A stretch of 64,000 nucleotides of DNA, taken from assembly GCF_901000735.1 (NCBI RefSeq), contig NC_081545.1, forward strand, positions 28,425,513-28,489,512. Reading direction: 5' to 3'. The position numbers were made by a program, and so were the translations under genes. Shown piece by piece: positions 9,833-21,200 of this stretch (the stretch's first letter is position 1; each line of letters starts with the position of its first letter). The notes beneath the pieces are model-generated. The model saw only the letters and a list, made by a program, of their open reading frames with translations, searched no databases and had not been told where the DNA came from. The DNA is from Corylus avellana (taxonomy: Eukaryota > Streptophyta > Magnoliopsida > Fagales > Betulaceae).

Positions 9833-12800
9833 TTACCCCAGTTTGGCTTTGGAACCCCTTTTCCCAGCAAATCCACTTGCAGAAAGTAGCCTTGACAGAA
9901 AGCCCTGGTTGCTGTCGTGATCATCCTTGTCATTGGAATTTCTTAAATTGCTTATGAGAGACCAGTGTGTCTCAAAGTCTGGCTCATAACCCCTTTGTTG
10001 CATCACTTGCAGGAGCTCCGATGCCTTCTTGAGATTGTTTTCCAAGCGATACCTATTAACTACAGTGCAGTGCATCTCCCTTGTTGGATTTTCACCAACC
10101 TGAAGCATAGAAATTAAAAAATTTTCAGCTTCTGCAGTTCGCCCGTTTTGGCAGAAGGCATGGACGAGCATGCCCGAAGTGTTAATGGTCGGTTTAAGGC
10201 CCCTATACGGCATCTCCGTATAAAAAATCATAGCTTCATCCAATCTATTCCAGGTACAGAAACCTTGAATTACTGAATCATAACTAGTAGAATTTGGAAC
10301 ATTTCCTTTCTTCAACATTATGTTCAGAAGACTAACTGCCTTGTTCAGTTTCCCGTAAGAACAAAAGCACTTAATTAGATTATCGTAATTAATATTGTCA
10401 GGAATTAGACATTTCTCTACCATCCTGTCCAACAGATCTTCTGCTTCTTGAAGCTTACCATGAGAAAGAAGGCCCTCAACAATTGCGTTTTGAACGATTG
10501 AACCATGAACCCAGCCTCTTAATTCCATTTCTTGACTCAACTCTAAGGCTTTTCCAAGCTCCCCAACATTACACAGGCTGGATATTACTGTTCTCAAGCA
10601 CCGATTACTTGGCCTAAGTTCATTAGAAATCATACTAGACAGATATTGCGCAGTACTTGATACATCTTTACACTGAAAAAACCCGTACACAAGAAAATTA
10701 TAAGTGACTTCATTAGGTAGCAGTTCCTTCTCTTGCAATTCAGCTAATATTTTCTTGACAAGTGAACTGTTTCTTGTTTTGAAAAGAGAGAATATCAGAA
10801 TGTTGTAGATGATGAGGTCATGAGACTTGCTTTGTCCAAGCATTAGCTCCTTCAAATTCAAAGCATAAAGGACTCTACCCTCTGAAAACATCAAGCACAC
10901 CAAATTCCGGTAACTTGAGATTGAGAGGCTTAAACCTTTCTTGATAAAAACTCCAAGTAGCTCCCCAACTCTCCGCAAGTTTTTCACTTGACAATGCCCT
11001 TGGACCAGCATGTTACAAATTTCTGCATCTACAACTAGCCCCTTCAACAACATATCCTGGAATAAAGTGGCTGCTTCTTGAATGTTTCCAGTCATACAAA
11101 ACCCTTTTACTACCGCACTATGTAAGGAAAATGAATCTGAAGACTGCTCTCTTAAACCAATCTCTTTTAAGGCAACAGCTTCCTCATATCTGCCAGCCTT
11201 ACACAGCTGAGGAATTAGTAAGACAGAAACATCCAAGCATGGGGCCACATTTTCGGCCAGCATATTGTCCAATATTGTAAAGACTGCTGAGAACTTTTTC
11301 TCCTTACATAACCCTCTTACTACATGGCTATACGCTATGCGATCCAAGATGCAACCACGACTTAGAAGTTCATCCAACAATACATGTGCCACTCTTGCAA
11401 AACCGGTAACACAAAGCTTTTCAAGGAAAACAGAGAAAGTATCTAACCCTAAATTAGAGTTATAAACCAACATACATTCAAGAAGCTGTAATGCTTCCTC
11501 GAGCATTTCTTGCTGGCAAAGACATTCTACAAGAGCTTTAAAATCCTCCAACTCTGGTAACCATTTGTTTCTTTGAGCAATTTCCCAGCAACCATGAAGG
11601 TCCTTCAATTTCCCTTTCTTACATAAACACATTATTAGAGTGGTGTAGGTCTCATTCTTGACAACTAAATGCTGTTGAAGCATCCCATCCAATATTATTT
11701 TCCCGCTGTATGTCAGTCCTTTCTTGCTGTATGCTTGGACAAGCAAATTGAGAGTTTCTGGGTCTAGCTGATTAGCCAACTCAGGCATTTTCTCCAAAAG
11801 CTTAGTGACTGCCTTGATATGGGAATGGGATGAACAAAGCCTTTCCACTAATATTGAGACGACAGACAAAGACAGTTTTTGTCCCCACTGATCCACTTCA
11901 TTTACCAGTACCAATGCCATTCTAAAATTTCCATTGCCACATTGCTCCATTACAAGTGAGTTAAAATCAGGTATCATGGAATCTTCAAGAACTCTGGTGA
12001 CCGTCTTCTCATACTCATCCAGGTCCGTATCTAAATAAAGACCATTCCCAAGATTATCAAAAAACTCCGTCTTAGAATATCCCACATCGTTGTCCCTTTT
12101 CAACCTCACAGCTAACGGATTGAGCCCCAAGACCATAAATGTTTTGGAAAATGGATCCTCCGATGAAGAGAGCTGAATAAATCCTTGGCTGGCCATCTCG
12201 CAAACTATCCTTTTCACTTCCTGAAATTGTCTAGCTTTACAAAATCCTGCTAATAGTACTTTAAAAGTTGATGTATCAGGTGGCATCCCCTGATCCACCA
12301 TTTCATCAAGAATGTCCTGGGCGTGCTTCCACAGACCTTCCATAAACACCCCACTGATAAGAGCATTATAGGAAAACATACGGGGTTTCAGGCATTTAGA
12401 CAACATTTCTGACAAATAAATGAAGGCATTTTTCAGTTTCCCTTCATGACAACTCCAACCAATTAAAATCCCAAAGGTTATTTCATCAGGATTGAAACCC
12501 AAATATTTCAATTCTCGCAAAAATGAGACTGCCCTTTTGGTGCCAAAATAGCAACATACACAATGTATAATCTTATTACCAGCAATAACAGTTGGGGTAC
12601 ACTTTGTGTCAGCAAAGAAACTCAGCAGATCCTCAAAGTCATTCTTCTCACAGTACCCACGAGCAATTTCATTAATAACTAAGCTGCTAGGCTTCAAACC
12701 AGAAACCAGAGCCTTCTTGACAAGATTTCTTCCTTCCTGAATCTTTCCATCTCTACAAAGCAGTCTAATGACATTCTCAAAACTAGACTTCTCGACATTA

Positions 12801-13648
12801 CTAAAATTAATATTCATCTCAACCATATCCCAACAAACTCGAAACGCCAATAGAATTTTCTTCTTTTGAACCAAGAGATCAAGAAGAACACGACAGCATC
12901 TCATCGATGGCACTGCACCTCGCTTCTTCATTCGATCATACAGCGAAATGGCTCTTTCTAATTGACCATCACCAACATACCCTTCAATCAAATCACCGAA
13001 AATTTCATGACCATCCAATGAAATTCCTTGAATCTCAATTGTAGAGAGCAAGAATTCAGCTTCTTTAAGCATTCCCACCCGGACGAGCAACGAGGCCATG
13101 ACCTCGCACGACAGAGGGAGATGCTTAAAACCCTTATCCTGTTCATTAGCCCACTTGAAAATCTCCCACAAAGACTCAACCTTCCTAGCTCCAATCCCAA
13201 TTTTCCCACTCTCAAATTGGAAACCTAGTAATATTTCAAGCACATCTTCGGGTTTCAGCACCGAAACCCTCAAAAACTTACGCGCAGCATCAGGCACTAT
13301 ATTGGATATTTCTAAAAGGAGGTCCTTGATAGAGGCATTAGCAGAGTCCTTGCCTTTCTTCTTATCCAAAAAATGGGAACATCTCAATATGACAGATTGT
13401 GCAAGGCCAGTGAAGTTTATAGAACATAAATCCAAGTGGGTAGTGTCATTTTTGGGTATTGAAGATGATGGCGATGGTGGGTCAGTGAGAGAAGTGGTGG
13501 TGGTGGTGGTGGCGGCGGAGGAGAAGAGTGAGAGGTGGGAGAAGAAAGAAGGAACCTGTTTGACGTGGGGTCTCTGAGAGTGGAGGGCGGAGAGGAATTT
13601 GAGCATGTGATTGTGGAGAGCTGTGGTGGTGCAGACTCTTGGTCTCAT
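9833..13648 (-). CDS. Long pentatricopeptide repeat protein, At5g15280-like
   Basis: One uninterrupted minus-strand frame of 1271 residues with no intron, typical of P-class PPR genes. PPR proteins bind organelle RNA one nucleotide per 35-residue helical repeat and act in processing, stabilising or translating transcripts. The N-terminus (MRPRVCTTTALHNHML, rich in Arg, Ser, Thr and His with no acid residues for about 55 positions) fits an organelle, probably mitochondrial, presequence; Met15 is an alternative start. From about residue 190 to 1230 there are more than twenty PPR units, with recognisable ends such as YNALISGVFMEGLWKHAQ, TFKVLLAGFCKARQFQEVK, NYDNLIKCFCSYGKLNKAV and SYDSVIQGFCTWNRLDEAM. 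No E, DYW or SMR domain follows; the tail is LSASGFAGKRGSKAKLG. Length and ends resemble Arabidopsis At5g15280 (about 1230 residues). The RNA target cannot be read by eye. Confidence 0.93.
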   Translation of the reverse strand: MRPRVCTTTALHNHMLKFLSALHSQRPHVKQVPSFFSHLSLFSSAATTTTTTSLTDPPSPSSSIPKNDTTHLDLCSINFTGLAQSVILRCSHFLDKKKGKDSANASIKDLLLEISNIVPDAARKFLRVSVLKPEDVLEILLGFQFESGKIGIGARKVESLWEIFKWANEQDKGFKHLPLSCEVMASLLVRVGMLKEAEFLLSTIEIQGISLDGHEIFGDLIEGYVGDGQLERAISLYDRMKKRGAVPSMRCCRVLLDLLVQKKKILLAFRVCWDMVEMNINFSNVEKSSFENVIRLLCRDGKIQEGRNLVKKALVSGLKPSSLVINEIARGYCEKNDFEDLLSFFADTKCTPTVIAGNKIIHCVCCYFGTKRAVSFLRELKYLGFNPDEITFGILIGWSCHEGKLKNAFIYLSEMLSKCLKPRMFSYNALISGVFMEGLWKHAQDILDEMVDQGMPPDTSTFKVLLAGFCKARQFQEVKRIVCEMASQGFIQLSSSEDPFSKTFMVLGLNPLAVRLKRDNDVGYSKTEFFDNLGNGLYLDTDLDEYEKTVTRVLEDSMIPDFNSLVMEQCGNGNFRMALVLVNEVDQWGQKLSLSVVSILVERLCSSHSHIKAVTKLLEKMPELANQLDPETLNLLVQAYSKKGLTYSGKIILDGMLQQHLVVKNETYTTLIMCLCKKGKLKDLHGCWEIAQRNKWLPELEDFKALVECLCQQEMLEEALQLLECMLVYNSNLGLDTFSVFLEKLCVTGFARVAHVLLDELLSRGCILDRIAYSHVVRGLCKEKKFSAVFTILDNMLAENVAPCLDVSVLLIPQLCKAGRYEEAVALKEIGLREQSSDSFSLHSAVVKGFCMTGNIQEAATLFQDMLLKGLVVDAEICNMLVQGHCQVKNLRRVGELLGVFIKKGLSLSISSYRNLVCLMFSEGRVLYALNLKELMLGQSKSHDLIIYNILIFSLFKTRNSSLVKKILAELQEKELLPNEVTYNFLVYGFFQCKDVSSTAQYLSSMISNELRPSNRCLRTVISSLCNVGELGKALELSQEMELRGWVHGSIVQNAIVEGLLSHGKLQEAEDLLDRMVEKCLIPDNINYDNLIKCFCSYGKLNKAVSLLNIMLKKGNVPNSTSYDSVIQGFCTWNRLDEAMIFYTEMPYRGLKPTINTSGMLVHAFCQNGRTAEAENFLISMLQVGENPTREMHCTVVNRYRLENNLKKASELLQVMQQRGYEPDFETHWSLISNLRNSNDKDDHDSNQGFLSRLLSASGFAGKRGSKAKLG

Positions 13649-13809
13649 CTATGTAGCTCTGCATAATTTCCGGCATAAGTGAAACTGAAACGCAATTGCG
13701 TCTCACACAAAAATAGGTATTAAGGCGATGGTTCTTACGGCAAACAACTGTGAGACCATTCCAATGCTTAACTAGGCTTAACCAAGTTACCAAAACCTAT
13801 TTTATTCGG

Positions 13810-14001
13810 AACATGTTTAGAATTGTGTTTAATAAATAGATTTTTTAAGATAAAAAATATTTTTTTTTTGACAAGAGTGCATTTTGACTATTTTTGAGAT
13901 TTTTAGACTCTTTAAGCGTTTTTAATTTTTTTTACAAAATGTGTATTTTTTTTTTCTTCAAATGAACTATTGGGTGTTAAACGCACTTTTAAGCCCCTCA
14001 A
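13810..14001. mobile_element. MITE-like repeat, copy 1, cut by a SINE
   Basis: The stretch from acatgtttagaattgtg to aagcccctcaaatgg resembles 15331-15553 along its length (shared atgttt-gaattgtg, the tgactatttttgag-like block, ttttaattttttttac and the cacttttaa-cccctcaaa end). It breaks off where the SINE target duplication starts at 14002. Confidence 0.6.
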
Positions 14002-14343
14002 ATGGTCATCCAATCGTAAGGGTGTCAACTCGGTCCGGTTTCTCGATTTTGGCCAAAATCGAAAACCAAAATTGGGAACTGGGTCCCGATTTACTGGGGT
14101 CTTGGTTACCGGCCAGTTCTGGTTTTACCCGGTCTGGTAACTAGTTTTTTAAGAAAATTGGTTTTTTGGCTTATTTTAGGTATTGGGCTTAAAATAAGCC
14201 CTTCTTTTTTCTTTTTTCTTTTTTTTCATAAGTTGGCCCATTTTTTAAAAAATCTATTAGTCTTTTTGTCTAAATTAAAGGGGTTTTGTTGTGATTGTTC
14301 TAAATAATTAAAAAATAAACCTAAAAAAGGCCCAAAAAAATCC

Positions 14344-14393
<50 letters not shown>

Positions 14394-14660
14394 GGAAACC
14401 CGGTTCCGGTATTTCCTGTAAAAATCGGGTACCGGAACCGGGGTACCCGGTTTTTGGATTTTTCAAACCGAGACCCCGGTTTCTCGGTTTCTTGGTTCCA
14501 GTTCCAGTTTCTCGATAATTTTTTACACTCCTACCCAATCGTCCCCAATGGGTAGTTCAATCAGCTGTGGATCACGCCTAATGAAGCGAATGTCACTAGT
14601 TCAAAACTCCCCTCCTTCTTTCCTTATATTGACATGTCAAAAAAAAATGGTCACCCAATC
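14002..14660 (+). mobile_element. tRNA-derived SINE with target duplication, interrupted by a hAT element
   Basis: The body at about 14543-14646 begins gggtagttcaatcagctg (A-box like), carries gttcaaaactcc (B-box like, 14599-14610) and ends in an A-rich tail. Near-identical 14-base flanks, atggtcatccaatc at 14002-14015 and atggtcacccaatc at 14647-14660, differ at one base and act as its target duplication. A hAT-like element sits inside the left copy. Confidence 0.65.
14018..14534. mobile_element. Non-autonomous hAT-like MITE with perfect 8-bp target duplication
   Basis: The 517-base element is flanked by CCAATCGT at 14010-14017 and again at 14535-14542. Its left end reads aagggtgtcaact and its right end, reverse-complemented, gtaggagtgtaaa, which resemble degenerate hAT terminal repeats. 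The inside has many ccggttt/ggtaccgg blocks and a (TA)n run at 14347-14387. There is no transposase reading frame. Confidence 0.75.
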
Positions 14661-14739
14661 AAACCCTTAATTTACCTATTAATCTTAAATAAATTAAAAA
14701 GTTTTTGGTTAACCCTATAGTTAAGCTGGAATGGTCTCA

Positions 14740-14990
14740 CAGATGTACATTTTGTTAAAAAAAAAAAAAAACCCAACTAACATGTAACCATGAGTTGCAT
14801 CCTTTTTTGGGTTAGCCACAAGCCATGCTCTCTTTTGGAGGTGGTCGCGAGCCATTTCTTTCCTTGGACGGTGGGCGCAGCTGCAAGCCACCCATTTGTT
14901 AGGGGCGGCCACTGCGACTAGAGGGGTAGCTCATGCAACCCCAAGAGCCCGACAGAAGGGGTGGCTTGCAATCACCTAGTTATTTCTATT
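14740..14990. repeat. GC-rich spacer segment with gccacc-type blocks
   Basis: A 250-base island of higher GC with repeated ggtggc/agccacc words stands in AT-rich spacer. It resembles the core of the palindromic MITEs at 38848-39213, 57761-58150 and 63396-63694, but I could not find terminal inverted repeats for it. The short minus-strand frame across it lacks any recognisable domain. Confidence 0.35.
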
Positions 14991-15330
14991 ATTCATTTAA
15001 AAAATAAACAAAAGTTAGATTTAAAAGTAACATAAAGACTCTTCAATAAACTAAAATTTGAGGTTCAAAATGCAAAATTGAGGGTTCTGAAACCTTTTTT
15101 CCTTCTTTTAATGTCAATAATGCAAAAGGTAGATAAGAATCAAGGGTGGCAGCCAATTGCGCCAAGTTTCTTCAGCCATTTGCGTGAAGTTTCTAGCCTG
15201 AATCAAGTTGAAAAGCTGGTATATGGTACGAGAAAAAGTGGACAATAAAGTAAAGCATTAGTGTTTATCTTAGTTGCTTTTATTTCCCTTTAACTAAGTT
15301 AATTGAAATTGCGTCTACCAATCGGCAAAA

Positions 15331-15553
15331 GTATGTTTGGAATTGTGGTTGAGAAATAAAACTTCAAAGTAAAAAAGTGTAAGCTTCATTTTTAAGTTTT
15401 TATCAAAAGCGTGCTTGAACTATTTTTAGGTTTTTTTAACCCTTATCAGCGTTTTCAATTTTTTTTACTAAACGAGTACTTTTTTCTTTGAACGGACTTT
15501 TTGAGTGTTTAAACACACTTTTAAACCCCTCAAACACACACCGAAACATGCCC
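15331..15553. mobile_element. MITE-like repeat, copy 2
   Basis: The left end gtatgtttggaa and the right end, reverse-complemented, gggcatgtttcgg form short degenerate inverted repeats. The interior parallels copy 1 at 13810-14001. It lies about 170 bases upstream of the DUF1262 start codon, so it may form part of that gene's promoter. Confidence 0.5.
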
Positions 15554-15717
15554 AAAATCTAAGGAGAAAAACCCATTCATCATGAAATAATAGCGTTTAC
15601 AATATCATTATCTAAAGCCTAAAGGCACTCCACTTTCAATTCTTAATTCACAAGGAATCAACCTGATAAACCCCCTCCCCCATGCTTCTTCTTCCATTGA
15701 GAGAGAGAGAGAAAAAG

Positions 15718-16470
15718 ATGTATGTGACAAGGCCACTTTCGATGTACAGGAAATCTCCGAGCACCCTTTCAATGGAGCCACCTGATGCTCCATATTCAGG
15801 TTATCTTGTAATTACTGATGAAGAGGCAGAAGCAGAAGATTCATTTTGTTGGGGTAGATGCAAGCGTAAGAATGTTAAGAAGTTGCCATTCCCTCAAGAT
15901 AAGATCCTCACCATTCTTCATTCAACCGAGTATGGAGAAACAACAGCCACCAAGGTTTGGTTTCTCCCAGTTCTTGATAAGCCTCTGTCTTCCAACCGCT
16001 ACTATGTCATCAGGGCTAAAGGCAAGTACAAAGGGTACGTATGCTCTCTACTCCTTCACACTTATATACACTAGTCTTTTAACCCTCAAAATGAAAAATC
16101 CGAACCCCAACGGGTTGGCTTCAACTGCTTCACGTCTAAGGTTTGATCTTCTAGAGTACAAACAATTCTTTAGATCACGCCGGCCTGTTGGCAAAAGTTT
16201 GAACTTTACCCATTTCGTGTATAGGGATGCTTCGCACAGTATCTTGCTGATTTAGTCGGGGTGAAGCCCTGGATACCATGTCATAAAAAAAAAATTAAAA
16301 TTTTTTTTTAAAAAAGGCCTTCAACTTTAAACTTAAATTTCAAGTTTAGCTTTAGCTATGCTGTTGGACTAGTAACTCATATTAGACAAGAGTAGTTGGC
16401 CAAGTAGACGGAGCACAATACGGGGTATTTTGCAAATTTTTAAAATATGTTCGTATAATTAGGATTTTTC

Positions 16471-16501
<31 letters not shown>

Positions 16502-17622
16502 TAACTTTGAATCATTAATAGCAAAATACAGTCACTCTCTATGGACGTAAGCACATTGTCAAACTACGTTAAATCTGTATCTCGCGACTCTCTCTTAAAC
16601 TCTCTTTTCGATTCTATATTATTTATTATTATTGTGCACTGTAACAACATATGCAATATTACTAGCATATATTATGTAAATTGGTAATAACCCTCAACAT
16701 TTGAGGCTAAGTCCCTTGTAGGTTTTATTTTCGACATTGAAATTGTCAATCTTGCAGGAAAGCATGCAAATGTTCAAGAGAGGAGGATGTCATGGCATGT
16801 TGCTTCAGTAACATGTTGATGGAGAAAAAACCAAAATCTTTTGATCTCAAAGACCTTTACCAACAATTCAAGATTCATAGCCATCAAAGCGGTGGCTTCT
16901 TTGCCAAGTCTATAGCACCTGATGGCATCCCTCCAAAGCCTCTAAGAAGAAAGGGATGGAAAGTTCGCAGCTCAAGTAGTTTACGTCGATTAGGTGAAGC
17001 TCTAGGCCTTGACACCTCACTCCGAGCACTTCTCCCGGATTTCAATTTTCCTATTTTAAGAAAACGTTCAGCTTCTGTTGTTGTGGGGAAATGGTTCTGT
17101 CCATTTATATTTGTGAGAGAGAAAGCAGGGCTAAAGCACCAAATGAAGAAGTCAACGTTTTATTCCATGACTCTTGAGCAGAAGTGGGAAGAAATTTACT
17201 CCTGCAGGAATGTTGACAGCGAAGACAACGTTGTCATTGTGAATGTTGATGTGCAAAGAGAAGTCACTTTAGTTGCTGGCAAGGAAGCCAGGAAGGATGA
17301 CAGAAATGGTGATAATGGGTTCATTTGGTTTAGAGTGGATAACCCAAATGGCAGGGGAGGAGTGCTGGGAGTGGGATTAAGTTCAGCAATTGTGGAGAAT
17401 ATTAGATGGGTGGAAGAAGCAGGAGGGTGGGTTAATGGGGCAGAAAGAGAAGTTAAGGTGGAGAGGGTAGAACAAATTTCAGGTGAGACTGAGTGGGAAA
17501 GATTTGGTTGTTATGTGCTGGTGGAGAGTTTTGTTTTGAGGAGAATGGATGGAAGTCTGGTGATGAAATGGGATTTTAGGCACACTAATAGGATTCAATG
17601 CAAATGGGAATGCGATTTGTGA
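15718..17622 (+). CDS. DUF1262 family protein
   Basis: Two exons, 15718-16034 and 16758-17622, join across a phase-2 intron (AAAGG|gtacgt ... ttgcag|GAAAGC) to give 393 residues. The start MYVTRPLSMYRKSP and the block PPDAPYSGYLVITDEEAE are typical of this plant-specific family (Arabidopsis At1g13470 to At1g13530 cluster). Later landmarks are WFLPVLDKPLSSNRYYVI, a Cys-rich ACKCSREEDVMACCF across the splice junction, MEKKPKSFDLKDLYQQF, FFAKSIAPDGIPPKPLRRKG, VVVGKWFCPFIFVRE and MTLEQKWEEIYS. No signal peptide or membrane segment. The biochemical function is unknown; members are reported as stress- or defence-responsive, which I cannot infer from this sequence. The intron holds a (TA)n run at 16471-16498. 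A truncated, stop-containing relative lies at 8855-9280. Confidence 0.9.
16471..16498. repeat. (TA)n microsatellite
   Basis: About 14 TA units lie inside the DUF1262 intron. Confidence 0.95.
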
Positions 17623-18233
17623 AAAACTTCCTCACATATATTGTACAAAAACTTGTAAACCTTTGTAACAATGGAATCCTAATGATTGTAAAACTTCTAA
17701 GATGATTTTAGTCCTTCTTATATCATTGCTCTTTAATTTGATCAAGAAAGTTGAAAGAAACATTCATCAATTATGAAGTAAAGAATACTATTGAAAATCT
17801 TCCAAATCCAGATCAAAATATCCTACACTTCTTAATATAACACATTCCTTCAAATTCTGCTGGAAAACAATTTTCTACAGTCTACACCAAAATTTGCACA
17901 TTTAGTCTGTGGCTGTTTTTTTATTCGGCGGGGTGAACTGTATATGGACCATAATCTAAAACTCAGCCCATATCGCTTGTTTTGGGCTAGGCGGTGGGGC
18001 CTCCTTTCATAAAGGTATCATGGGCTAATTTAATGTGAAATTGTCAATCGTTGGGGCCTCCTTTCATAAATGCCTCTTCAGTCTTCAGTGCCAAATGCCA
18101 ATGCCTGGAAAAGCTTTTAGCCACCCAATGTATTGTATATTTTGTTTTGTATGAGCTATATACAAAAACCCAAACTCATCCTATAGTTTTCCCACTCCAC
18201 CAGAACAACTACAACAACAACAACCTTGGAAAA
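17623..18233. other. Spacer between DUF1262 and tryptophan synthase genes
   Basis: Contains the 3' flank of the DUF1262 gene and the promoter and 5' leader of the tryptophan synthase gene. The phrase ggggcctcctttcataaa occurs twice, near 17996 and 18053, as a small local duplication. A TATA-like ctatatacaaa lies about 80 bases before the start codon at 18234. I see no other gene. Confidence 0.5.
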
Positions 18234-21200
18234 ATGGCCACTCACTCAATTGTCCTTGGAAACCCAGTTCCTAAGTCACCTGCATCAAGCGTCCACCCAA
18301 GGGGTAAGTCTCCCCTACTTCAATTATTTATTTATTTATTTATTTTTTCATTTTTTCTTTCTTTTTGTTTCAGTTTTGGTTTGGGTTTTAGCTGCTTTTA
18401 TATGTGATCTGGTACAAGCCCAGTTGCACCAAGTTCAGTTTTGCTGATTGCTGTGTGTTATATATAGTTGTGAAGAACATTTGATTTCAACTGGAAATTT
18501 TGGTCAGCTCAGATCGGTTTTATGCACTTTGTAGTTCTGACTCATGGCGGCTTAATATTTGAACTTGTTAACTATTGAACTGCTCCGCTAGTTAGCTAGC
18601 TTTGTTACTGAAGATTGATGCACTAATGTTAACTTTCTTGCGCCATGCGTGGGATCGCCTAGATGTGTGTTTAGTGTTTATGTATCTACTTTTCTTCTTT
18701 TTTCTTTTTGTGGTAATATTAGAAAGAAATGTGTACTAAACGATGCAGAAGGGAATCTGAAAATATGGTTTTGCAAATACGTGGAACTCTTGTACAGATG
18801 GATTAGTAGATGGTTTATTTTTAATTGGATGGTCGGAGCTCATCAGTAGTTGCTGCAAGATTCGAAAGAAAGAGAAACAATTTTTGTCAAGGCATCATTC
18901 TTACAGTAGTTGCTTTTAACTAGGGAGCAGCCATAAGTGCAATACAAGTTGTACAAAATTCAAAGCATTTGGCATCAAAACTTCAGAGTTTAGTAGGTTT
19001 CTCCAACTAATGCTTGCACAAAACCTCACTACTTGGAGGGACGCAATTGACTAGATTGAAATCATATTTAGCGAATTAACTTCTTAAAATTACCTGAGTA
19101 TGTAACTTATCCCATTACTTTACTGGACAAGTTCATCTTCTACCATTTTCAGGGGCTTCCTGATCATAATACCACAAAGACTAATATGTGTGCTTACTAT
19201 TTTGAGTTGTAGGAAAAAAAACCCATTTCCAATATCAATTGAATTCCACAAAAACCTGAAATAACTCAGTGTGAAAACATTTTGACACTATATTCCTACT
19301 AGTCATTGAGGCTCTCAATTTGTTGACTTTAAATAGATACCCATCAAAATGGTAACCTGCTTAGCCTTGAGTTGTTGGTTGTGCACTGGTTATTGGTAGA
19401 TGTTTTCATATTGATTTCTGTAATATCTTTCATCTACTTTTGTCCCTTCAGTTGAGAAGCAATGGCTTGGATATTTTGCACTGAAGACAAAGCCAATGCA
19501 TCTGAAGCTTTCAAGTGGCTATAGAGCAAGAGCAGCTCTGGGTGCTGATCCAAAAGCAGTTGAAATTCCCCGTCAGTGGTACAATCTGATCGCAGATCTT
19601 CAAGTGAAACCCCCTCCTCCATTGCATCCTAAGACGTTGGAACCAGTCAAGCCTGAAGATTTGGCTCCCCTGTTTCCTGATGAGTTGATTAAGCAGGAGA
19701 TGAGCAATGAAAAGTTCATAGACATCCCAGATGAAGTCCTTGATGTTTACAGGCTGTGGCGCCCAACCCCTCTGATCAGGTTGGTTTTGCTATTACATAA
19801 TGCTTTTCTTGGAAAATTTCTCCATCTGCCATGGTAAGAAGCATCTTATATTTTTCAGTTGAATTTTAGAGCCAAGAGGTTGGAGAAGCTTCTCGATACG
19901 CCTGCCAGAATTTACTACAAGTATGAAGGCGTCAGCCCTGCCGGATCACACAAACCCAACACTGCAGTCCCGCAAGTCTGGTATAATGCTCAGCAAGGCA
20001 TCAAGAATGTTGTGACGGAAACTGGTGCTGGTCAATGGGGAAGTTCATTGGCCTTTGCTTGCAGCTTATTTGGGCTTGGTTGTGAGGTAAGGAACACTTT
20101 AATTCATAATGTTGATCCATAGCCATGAATTGAAGAATGCTATTTTCAGATTGGGTTTATTGATCTGATTGGCTTCCTCAACCAGGATAACCTGTTCATA
20201 TGCATATGACATAGCTATGGAATTTAAGAGGGTGAATATGTTGGATCTTTAATTAATATACTTTTCATCTGATGTGAAAAAGATATGGCTAAACCTAAAT
20301 CTTAATATACTTTTGTGCTCCTAAATAAGAGCGGAAGTCTGGTCCAAATGGAACCAGTCAAACATGGTACTGTTGAAATATCAATCGACTCTATAATTTT
20401 TTCTAGAGATAAAGCAGATGGCAATTCTTTCAATTTGTTATGTAGGTGTGGCAAGTACGTGCTTCTTATGATCAGAAACCATATCGTAGACTGATGATGC
20501 AAACCTGGGGTGCAAAAGTACACCCATCTCCGTCTAACATTACTGAGGCAGGCAGGAAAATTCTAAATATGGATCCATCAAGCCCTGGAAGTCTAGGAAT
20601 AGCTATTTCAGAAGCTGTGGAGGTTGCAGCTATGAATGCCGATACCAAGTATTGTCTGGGGAGTGTTCTCAATCATGTTTTGCTCCACCAGACTGTTATT
20701 GGTGAGGAGTGTCTAAAACAAATGGAGGCTATAGGTGAAACCCCAGATGTTATCATAGGGTGTACTGGTGGTGGGTCCAATTTTGCAGGGCTTAGTTTTC
20801 CATTCATCCGTGAGAAGCTCAATGGGAAAATCAACCCTATTATAAGAGCAGTTGAACCTACAGCATGTCCCTCATTGACCAAAGGTGTGTATGCATATGA
20901 TTATGGTGATACAGCAGGGATGACTCCGTTGATGAAGATGCATACGCTTGGGCATGACTTCATTCCAGACCCAATTCATGCTGGTAATATATTGTTGGTA
21001 TCAGGAACACAGATTTGTTGACATTTTCTTGTTCTTGAATCTTGAACAGTGTGCTTTTCATTCTACAGGGGGATTGCGATACCACGGTATGGCACCGCTA
21101 ATCTCGCATGTATATGAATTGGGTTTCATGGAAGCTCTTTCAATACCCCAGAGAGAGTGCTTTCAAGGTATATCTTCATCTTCTTTTTCTGGACTGAAAC

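Noticed and set aside
13098..13577. A 159-residue plus-strand frame opposite the PPR gene
   Set aside because: It is antisense to the conserved PPR N-terminus, and its end is a poly-Val run from the (GGT)n complement of the poly-Thr codons.
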